Shown here piece after piece: positions 58,263 to 64,000 of a stretch of 64,000 nt of DNA. Location: positions 62,001 through 126,000 of the forward strand of contig NZ_FQUX01000007.1 in the NCBI RefSeq assembly GCF_900129275.1. Direction: 5' to 3'. The stretch comes from Arenibacter palladensis (GTDB lineage Bacteria > Bacteroidota > Bacteroidia > Flavobacteriales > Flavobacteriaceae). The notes under the pieces are model-generated. The model made no database searches, was not told the DNA's origin, and saw only the letters and a list, made by a program, of their open reading frames with translations. The translations under genes were made by a program, and so were the position numbers. The number at the start of each line of letters is the position of its first letter. Position 1 is the stretch's first letter.

Positions 58263-59225
58263 TTAGTCGTTATAGGCCCCAAAATCGAAATCCTTGTTCC
58301 TAAGGGGTTCAAGATATTGTCTTACACTATCAATCATATCTTGCGCTACAGGTTCCTCGATCCAATCAATATTTTTGTTTAAAATACTTCTTTCGTTACA
58401 ACTAAAAAGGGTAGTTGGAATTTCTGGGTTGCTTAAAGCGTATTGAATGGCTAGTTTTTCAATTGGGACATTGTTTTCCGCACAAAAATTAAGTGTTTTG
58501 TTTATCACACACAAATCTTTATTGTTAATTGGATACCAATCAGGAGGACCTTGGTGGGTTAGCAATCCACTTGCAAATGGAGAAGCACTGACAAGGCCCA
58601 TTCCCTTGGACTTAATTTTAGGCATTAAACCTAGAAGCTCGTCATTGATAAGTGTGTGGTGATTATGCACCAATACGGTGTCCAGTACATAATTGGGAAT
58701 AACTTTATTGAGCACATCCATAGAATAACAGGAGATTCCAACGGCCCTAATTTTCCCTGCCTTTTTCAGATCATTTAGTGCTTCAAGGCCTTCGGTTAAA
58801 GCCATTTCCAAATGGGTTCCTTTATTATATTCAATGTCATGTAAAAAAAGCAAGTCTATGTAATCGGTCTGTAGCCGTTTTAAGCTGCCCTCTACCGATT
58901 TCAATATGGCATGGTAGCTAAAATTTAATTCGGGAGGTAAGGATGATATTTTTCCAGCCTTGGTGGAAAGGATTATTTCCGAACGCTGTAAATCTTTTAA
59001 AGCCTTGCCCAATAAAGTTTCCGAAGTAACCGGGCCATAGGCTGAGGTGCTTCTGCCATACGCCGGGGAAGTGTCAAAATAGTTGATGCCCCTGTCAAAT
59101 GCAGCATGCACGGTCTTTATGGCCTCATCTTTTTCCACCCCATTGAACATACCGCCAATTGCCGAAGCTCCAAAGCCCAATTCGCTTAATTTTATGTTGG
59201 TTTCACCTAAGGTATTGTACTTCAT
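58263..59225 (-). CDS. Aldo/keto reductase, L-galactose dehydrogenase-like
   Basis: A 320-residue AKR with the full catalytic tetrad: Asp51 and Tyr56 in F-D-T-S-P-A-Y-G, Lys89 in S-T-K-A-G, His129 in L-F-L-H-D-I-E. The sequence closely follows plant and Bacteroides L-galactose dehydrogenases, including V-S-A-S-P-F-A-S-G-L-L-T followed by G-P-P-x-W-x-P and the L-A-I-Q-Y-A-L-S-N segment. It should oxidise L-galactose (or L-fucose, D-arabinose-type sugars) at C1 to the lactone using NAD(P). It is cytoplasmic, starts 6 bases after the dehydrogenase gene and is followed after 6 bases by the symporter. Confidence 0.88.
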   Translation of the reverse strand: MKYNTLGETNIKLSELGFGASAIGGMFNGVEKDEAIKTVHAAFDRGINYFDTSPAYGRSTSAYGPVTSETLLGKALKDLQRSEIILSTKAGKISSLPPELNFSYHAILKSVEGSLKRLQTDYIDLLFLHDIEYNKGTHLEMALTEGLEALNDLKKAGKIRAVGISCYSMDVLNKVIPNYVLDTVLVHNHHTLINDELLGLMPKIKSKGMGLVSASPFASGLLTHQGPPDWYPINNKDLCVINKTLNFCAENNVPIEKLAIQYALSNPEIPTTLFSCNERSILNKNIDWIEEPVAQDMIDSVRQYLEPLRNKDFDFGAYND

Positions 59226-59231
59226 ACTTAG

Positions 59232-60269
59232 TTAATTTTGTACTACGATTTTTATGTCTTCATTGGAATTGGAAGCCTTTTTCATGGCTTCAGGTATTTC
59301 GTCAAAAGGAAATCGTTTTGTAATTATTTTTGTTAAGTCTATTTTTTGTTCTTCCAAAAGTTTCAGGGCCAAGGTGTATTCTTGGTTAAAGCGAAATGAG
59401 GGTTGAAAAGTAAGTTCATTTTTCATGAAAGCGGCAAAAGGAAATTGCGCATTGTCATGATGCATGCCCAATTGAACTATCTTCCCTCCCTTTTTTACAA
59501 ACTTCACGGTATTCGTCAAAATAGTACTGGCACCGGATGCCTCCAACAAAATGTCAAATCCGTTGGGGGCCAAGGAAAACAATCCTTCCTCAAAATTGGG
59601 CTCCAAAGGATTTAGAGCAGCAGTTACCCCTATTTCGGATGCTTTTTCCAAAGCAGCTGCTCTTAAGTCCGTTATTACTACGGGTTTGGAAGTGTATAGG
59701 GATGTTGCCATATGGCATAGTTGTCCAATGGTACCTGCACCGGTAATAAGCACAGATTTTCCCTCTAGGTCCCCAGCTATGGTGAGAGCATGTAGTACTA
59801 CCGAGAGGGGCTCCAATAAAGCCGCCATTTCATAACTTATAAAATCCTTTAAGGGGACACAGTTTTCGGCCGGAATTTTAACGTATTCTGAAAAGCCTCC
59901 ATTGAGATGGGGAAAAACACTGGCCGATCCCAAGTACTTCATGGAAGGGCAAAGGTTTTGTTTTCCAGCTTTACAATGGACACAGGTTTTACAGGGCCTG
60001 GAAGGATTAATACTTACCCTGGTCCCTTTTTTCAATTCAGGATATAAGGAAGATTCTTTTTCTATTTCTCCTGAGAGTTCATGTCCGAGGGCAAAGGGTG
60101 CTTTGGGAATGAAATCCCCAATCTTGCCATCCTTATAATAATGGATATCCGAACCACAAATGCCCACCGATCTTACCTTTACGATAACTTCATTTTCGTC
60201 AGTATTTTCAGGGTAGGGGATATCACAAAACCGTATATCGGTTTTTCCGTACAATAAATATGATTTCAT
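59232..60269 (-). CDS. Zinc-dependent MDR dehydrogenase, L-idonate/L-galactonate 5-dehydrogenase-like
   Basis: Medium-chain dehydrogenase with catalytic zinc ligands in G-I-C-G-S-D (Cys38) and G-H-E (His63, Glu64). Structural zinc cysteines are 93, 96, 99 and 107. The Rossmann motif is G-A-G-T-I-G. The segment G-S-A-S-V-F-P-H-L-N-G-G-F is characteristic of L-idonate 5-dehydrogenases. In Bacteroides a similar protein oxidises L-galactonate to D-tagaturonate after L-galactose dehydrogenase, as I recall. The ATG overlaps the GH95 stop by four bases (translational coupling). With the next gene it forms a two-step oxidation module. L-fuconate-type substrates are an alternative. Confidence 0.88.
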   Translation of the reverse strand: MKSYLLYGKTDIRFCDIPYPENTDENEVIVKVRSVGICGSDIHYYKDGKIGDFIPKAPFALGHELSGEIEKESSLYPELKKGTRVSINPSRPCKTCVHCKAGKQNLCPSMKYLGSASVFPHLNGGFSEYVKIPAENCVPLKDFISYEMAALLEPLSVVLHALTIAGDLEGKSVLITGAGTIGQLCHMATSLYTSKPVVITDLRAAALEKASEIGVTAALNPLEPNFEEGLFSLAPNGFDILLEASGASTILTNTVKFVKKGGKIVQLGMHHDNAQFPFAAFMKNELTFQPSFRFNQEYTLALKLLEEQKIDLTKIITKRFPFDEIPEAMKKASNSNEDIKIVVQN

Positions 60270-62728
60270 ATTTCTGTGATGGTGTATGTTTTACCCTTTA
60301 CGGTGTTGAATTCGATAATTTTGTTTGCACGTTTTTTAACACTGACTGGTTTACCATCCAGGAATACCTTTACCTTTTTGTTGGTTTTTAATCTAAACCT
60401 TTCACCTACTTTTGAAAGTACTTCGGTGGAGATAAGTTCCTTGTTTTTCCAACTGAAGTCGAGCTCAAATCCTCCCCTGGCGCAAACACCTTTGAATTCG
60501 CCTTCGGACCATTCGGTAGGAAGAGCGGGTAATAATTCTATGTATCCTTCATTGGATTGTATGAGCATTTCCGTGATCCCGGCAGTAACTCCTAGGGAGC
60601 CATCTACCTGCAAAGGTTTTCCGCATTTTGCAAAAAGTGAGGCGTAGCATTGCTCTTTTAAATATCCCTTGAATATTGAGTTGGCTCTATCCCCATCGTT
60701 TAAACGGGCCCAAAGGGCCATTTTCCAACCTCTGGAGAAACCAGTGCCACCGTCACCACGTTGTTCCAGCACCTTTTTAACCGGTCCTATAAATTCTGGG
60801 GTACGGTTGGGAGAAATAACATTACCGGGATAGAGGCCGTATAAATGTGAGAAGTGACGGTGTTTGTCCTCCATTTGTTCGTAATCCTCCGTCCACTCCT
60901 GAAGCATACCATCCCTGCCTACTTGGGAGGGAGGAAAGCGATCTCTAGCCGCAAGTACCGTTTTGGCATAATCACGGTCTAAATCCAGTATTTCCGAGGC
61001 CTCTCCATAATAGGCAAATAGATCCTTTAGTATTTGCATATCCATTGTGGCACCGGCTACAATAGTGGTGAAATAATACATTCCGGTAACCTCGTCATAA
61101 AAGTATTCGTAACCCTCACCTTTAGGTGGATTTTCGGGCGAATTGGAGGGATTGGTAACCAACCAGTCCTTTCCGGGGTATTCCACAAGGAAATCCATGA
61201 AAAAATCTATCGACCCCTTGATGATTGGGTATACTTCTTTAAGATATTCTTTGTCCCTAGTAAACAGATAATGTTCCCATAAATGCGTGGTCAACCATGC
61301 GCCCCCTACGGTGTAGGTTCCCCAGGTTGGTCCGTCCATTGGGGCAGCGACCCTCCATAGATCCGTGTTCTGATGAAATACCCATCCGCCGGCACCGTAA
61401 TGTTCCTTGGCTACCTCTGCACCCTGATCGGTAAGTTCCTTTACCATGGTAATTAATGGTTCCGAAAGTTCGGATAGGTTGGCCGTTTCAACTGGCCAAT
61501 AATTCATTTCGGTATTTATATTGGTAGTGTATTTTGAATCCCAGGCGGGGTTCATGTCATTGTTCCAAATTCCTTGAAGGTTGGCGGGCTGTGTACCAGG
61601 TCTTGAGGAAGCTATTAGAAGGTATCTTCCAAAATTATAGCAGAGGGTGGCCAATTGTGGATCTGGCTCTGTTTGAATTTTGGACATACGTTCGTCCGTT
61701 GTCAGATATGAATTATTAGTGGTTGGAAGCGTCAGTGAAACCCTATCGTAATATTTTTTGTGGTCCTCAACGGCGCTTTGTTTCACCTTTGTAAAGGAGC
61801 TGCCTTCCAAATGGGCCATCATTTCCTCTACTCTGGCATGTTCGTCTGCACTAACGTCCTTATAATTGATAAAGTTGGTTGCGGCTACAAAATAAATAGT
61901 AACTGCATTGGCATTTTCAATCTTTAGTCTGCTTCCTTTTAGGGTCATACTGCCTCCTTCAGGAATGGCTTTGATCCTAGCCTCGTATTTTAATTGACCA
62001 TCAACACCTAGGTAATCGGCCGACTTGCCGGTTAGTTTTAATTGGTCGTTGCCCAAGCCGTCCATTCGAAAGTAATCTGTGGCATAGTTGGAATGGGAGT
62101 TGTTTCTTACCCCCCTTAATTCGGCATCCAAGGAAATGCTCCCGGCTTTGTCTGCGGATATGCGCACGGCAATGGTTTGGTCTACTGCCGAAGCTATTAT
62201 TTCCCGTGTATAATTAATACCGTTGGCTTTGTATTTCACGGTAGCGATTCCCGTTTTTAGATCAAGGGTCCTACTGTAATCTGTGACGCTATCTTTCCCG
62301 AAAAAAAGATGTAAGTTGGCCATGGACTGATACTTCTGTTGTTCTACGGGGTATCCCATAAGAGCGCGACCAAATAATTTATGGGCTTCTATAGGTTTAC
62401 CTTCAAAAATGAATTTCTGTATTTTGGGAAGTTCTTTGTAGCCTCCTTTTACTACTGTGGAATAAGGGCCTCCCGTCCAATAGGTCTCCTCATTGAACTG
62501 AATTTTTTCCTCTCCATGTTTTCCATAAACCATTGCGCCCAGCCGACCATTGCCAACAGGAAGGGCTTCTTCCCATATAGAGGCAGGTTCATCGAACCAT
62601 AACATATTTGCGGGGTCAATTTTTTGGTCGTTTGCTTGTAGGCTTGTAGTTGAAATCCCGGGAGATTGGCCAAAAAGCTGAACTCCCACAAAAAGAATTG
62701 AAAGGAATAGTTTCGATTTTAATTTCAT
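60266..62728 (-). CDS. GH95 glycosidase, probable alpha-L-galactosidase (Thr type)
   Basis: Signal peptide ends Q-L-F-G-Q (about 21). GH95 architecture: M-L-W-F-D-E-P-A, E-A-L-P-V-G-N-G-R-L-G-A-M, catalytic domain with Y-T-T-N-I-N (Thr401, Asn403, Asn405), Q-E-W-T-E-D-Y-E-Q then H-R-H-F-S-H-L, and Q-V-D-G-S-L-G with the conserved Asp. The two other GH95s in the window have His where this one has Thr401. From what I recall of the family, His marks alpha-L-fucosidases and Thr marks alpha-L-galactosidases, which carry an extra C6 hydroxyl. It heads the operon and is coupled to L-galactonate/L-galactose dehydrogenase-like genes. The family call is certain; the specificity is a supported inference. 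Confidence 0.94.
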   Translation of the reverse strand: MKLKSKLFLSILFVGVQLFGQSPGISTTSLQANDQKIDPANMLWFDEPASIWEEALPVGNGRLGAMVYGKHGEEKIQFNEETYWTGGPYSTVVKGGYKELPKIQKFIFEGKPIEAHKLFGRALMGYPVEQQKYQSMANLHLFFGKDSVTDYSRTLDLKTGIATVKYKANGINYTREIIASAVDQTIAVRISADKAGSISLDAELRGVRNNSHSNYATDYFRMDGLGNDQLKLTGKSADYLGVDGQLKYEARIKAIPEGGSMTLKGSRLKIENANAVTIYFVAATNFINYKDVSADEHARVEEMMAHLEGSSFTKVKQSAVEDHKKYYDRVSLTLPTTNNSYLTTDERMSKIQTEPDPQLATLCYNFGRYLLIASSRPGTQPANLQGIWNNDMNPAWDSKYTTNINTEMNYWPVETANLSELSEPLITMVKELTDQGAEVAKEHYGAGGWVFHQNTDLWRVAAPMDGPTWGTYTVGGAWLTTHLWEHYLFTRDKEYLKEVYPIIKGSIDFFMDFLVEYPGKDWLVTNPSNSPENPPKGEGYEYFYDEVTGMYYFTTIVAGATMDMQILKDLFAYYGEASEILDLDRDYAKTVLAARDRFPPSQVGRDGMLQEWTEDYEQMEDKHRHFSHLYGLYPGNVISPNRTPEFIGPVKKVLEQRGDGGTGFSRGWKMALWARLNDGDRANSIFKGYLKEQCYASLFAKCGKPLQVDGSLGVTAGITEMLIQSNEGYIELLPALPTEWSEGEFKGVCARGGFELDFSWKNKELISTEVLSKVGERFRLKTNKKVKVFLDGKPVSVKKRANKIIEFNTVKGKTYTITEI

Positions 62729-62848
62729 ATGGATAGAATTATTAGTAGTGTTTTTTTTGAATTTTTCGAAATGTTATTAGTGGATACTTTATTGGGCGAT
62801 TATGCCGGATTCCATTTTCTTTAAATTATTTGTAGTAAGAGGATTATC

Positions 62849-62888
62849 AAAAAAAAAGGAGTAGCAGCGTATGATGTTCTGCTACTCC
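62849..62888 (-). terminator. Hairpin with poly-T tail 120 bases upstream of the GH95 start
   Basis: A perfect 10-bp stem GGAGTAGCAG/CTGCTACTCC (62858-62867 with 62879-62888, loop 11) is followed on the minus strand by nine T. No gene lies directly behind it, because the partial SusD already has its own terminator at 63451-63490. It could end a short RNA or be an attenuator in the leader of the GH95-led operon; on the plus strand it resembles the poly-A/hairpin leader at 38975-39009. Confidence 0.55.
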
Positions 62889-63450
62889 ATGACTAACTCA
62901 AACTAACTCAATAAACAATGTATTTTAAATGTTCCAATTGTAATTAGTATTCCTGGGGATAACTAATACGATCAATTTTTTTTAAACCTCAATAATCCAA
63001 TAATATTCAAGTTGGACCTTGAAAGTTAATGTTTTGATTATTATTAAAATAAGTTTAATAATGCTGTAAATTTAAGAATTTTTAAATAATTAATTGCAAA
63101 TAATGTTAGCTCTACACTATACTATTTTAACAATATTGAAGATTTTTACAGGTTAATAGGATAACAAAATAATTAATATTATTTTGTAACACACTGTAAA
63201 TGAAATAATTAAAAAATTGATAGTTTATAATTCTTATATTGACTTATTTTGATATCGGCCTTATTAATATAATATAAATAAGTTTTTATGATTGGGTCAA
63301 CGGATAAAACTGAAGTTAATTTTATGTTCTTTATAAAGTAGTTGATTTATGTGTTGTATTGGGAGGAATAGAGATTTGTGATAATGTGCAGTGATTTTTA
63401 TTGGTCTTGTTTGGGGTTATAGATGCTTTTATATGGGTCCAAGGATGGAG

Positions 63451-63490
63451 TAAAAATAAGGGCAGCATAAATATTCTTATGCTGCCCTTT
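63451..63490 (-). terminator. Rho-independent terminator after the partial SusD gene
   Basis: A 13-bp stem (63458-63470 with 63477-63489) with a 6-base loop and GGGCAGCATAA core, followed on the minus strand by TTATTTTTA. It lies 37 bases beyond the SusD stop codon. Confidence 0.9.
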
Positions 63491-63526
63491 ATGTAGGTCA
63501 ATGCTTAAATCTTATGTTTTTATGGA

Positions 63527-64000
63527 TTATTGAACGCCTGGACGCTTGTCCCACCACATTTGGGTGCCATAAAAAATATCTTTCTCTACTATGTCGAACG
63601 GAAAATTTGTGTTCAATGATTTTTCCGAATCGGGATAGGCCAGCCTAAGGGGATGTCTGTTATGGGAACCTGTATAGTCCTTGGAAACCTCTAGGATTAA
63701 TGGTACATCTGTTCTTCTGACTTCTGCCCATCCCTCAACACTTTGCTTAAAAAGTGAAATCCATTTTTGTAAGCGTATTTTGTAAAGGTTGGAGGTGGTG
63801 CCGCTATCCCATGCAACTTCCGTTTCTGCTAAGAAGGTTGCAATATCGCCAGGCTCAATTCCATTTTCTTCCAAAGACATGGTAACACCGGTCTCGTAGG
63901 CCGATTGGGCTGAGCCACCTGATATTAAGTTGCGCTCATAGGCCTCTGCAAGTATAAAGTATACCTCGGAGGTATTCATAAAAGGGGAAAAACCTGCAGG
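63527..64000 (-). CDS. SusD/RagB-family lipoprotein, C-terminal part (cut by window edge)
   Basis: The open frame runs to the window edge with no start. Codons upstream of the first visible Met (63979) read P-A-G-F-S-P-F, so that Met is internal. The segment M-N-T-S-E-V-Y-F-I-L-A-E-A-Y is the conserved SusD TPR helix. R-L-Q-K-W-I-S-L-F and W-A-E-V-R-R-T-D-V-P follow, with P-L-R-L-A-Y-P later. The short C-terminus ends W-W-D-K-R-P-G-V-Q. It belongs to the SusD-like group with W-x-E-x-R-R-T motif, different from the two full SusDs here, so a third SusC/SusD pair probably lies to the right. Confidence 0.88.
   Translation of the reverse strand, partial: PAGFSPFMNTSEVYFILAEAYERNLISGGSAQSAYETGVTMSLEENGIEPGDIATFLAETEVAWDSGTTSNLYKIRLQKWISLFKQSVEGWAEVRRTDVPLILEVSKDYTGSHNRHPLRLAYPDSEKSLNTNFPFDIVEKDIFYGTQMWWDKRPGVQ

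Larger units (their letters stand above)
62729..63526. other. AT-rich gap upstream of the GH95-led operon
   Basis: This 798-bp region between the GH95 start and the partial SusD end has no gene. It contains two minus-strand hairpin/T-run elements (62849-62888 and 63451-63490) and, beside the first, the near-repeat ACTAACTCA-AACTAACTCA (62891-62910). The middle is very AT-rich. I found no exact TAnnTTTG element for the operon. Confidence 0.5.

Noticed and set aside
63527..63979. Treating Met at 63979 as the start of a small 150-residue protein
   Set aside because: The frame stays open upstream to the window edge and the sequence is the internal conserved helix of SusD, so this is the C-terminal part of a longer gene.
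29..64000. Ulvan, agar or carrageenan as a firm substrate call
   Set aside because: No ulvan lyase, GH16/GH86 agarase or carrageenase family is visible; rhamnose- and galactose-acting enzymes alone do not settle the polymer.

Overview
The window reads as part of a large polysaccharide utilisation region from a marine Bacteroidota, most likely a member of the Flavobacteriia. The DNA is AT-rich. It holds two complete SusC/SusD-type outer-membrane uptake pairs and the 3' end of a third SusD. Many exported proteins carry lipoprotein signals, and there is an ECF sigma / FecR anti-sigma pair. Ten S1 formylglycine sulfatases point to a heavily sulfated, probably algal or marine, glycan. I see no rRNA, tRNA, CRISPR array, phage or intact insertion sequence.

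Layout. (A) 29-3623: a lipoprotein sulfatase (+) converging on a ThuA-domain protein (-). (B) 4392-18440 (+): M64-type peptidase, sulfatase, SASA esterase, SusC, SusD, a terminator, then two sulfatases. (C) 34658-19182 (-): sulfatase, sulfatase, a triple-hydrolase fusion, a SASA-GH27-NPCBM fusion, GH78, a GH36/clan GH-D-like enzyme and a sulfatase. (D) 35187-51756 (+): sulfatase, ECF sigma factor, FecR, STN-containing SusC, SusD, a terminator, then GH2-GH95-GH95. (E) 62728-51845 (-): GH95, zinc dehydrogenase, aldo/keto reductase, sodium symporter, two tandem sulfatases and a PhoD-like phosphatase. (F) 64000-63527 (-): the end of another SusD gene, cut by the window edge.

How the genes may work together (inference). 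Surface sulfatases and esterases strip sulfate and acyl groups. Exo-glycosidases for alpha-L-fucose or alpha-L-galactose (GH95), alpha-L-rhamnose (GH78), alpha-galactose (GH27 and the GH36-like enzyme) and beta-galactose (GH2) then trim the chain. SusC/D pairs import oligosaccharides. No endo-acting lyase or endo-hydrolase family (GH16, GH86, GH107, GH168 or ulvan lyase) is recognisable here, so backbone cutting must be encoded elsewhere or the target is a highly branched side-chain structure.

The most interesting unit is region E. Its GH95 has Thr in place of the His that the other two GH95s keep before the N-x-N catalytic motif, a change I associate with alpha-L-galactosidase activity. It is translationally coupled to an L-idonate/L-galactonate-dehydrogenase-like enzyme and followed by an aldo/keto reductase closely resembling L-galactose dehydrogenase, then a sugar symporter. 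This looks like a self-contained module for releasing, importing and oxidising L-galactose from a sulfated glycan.
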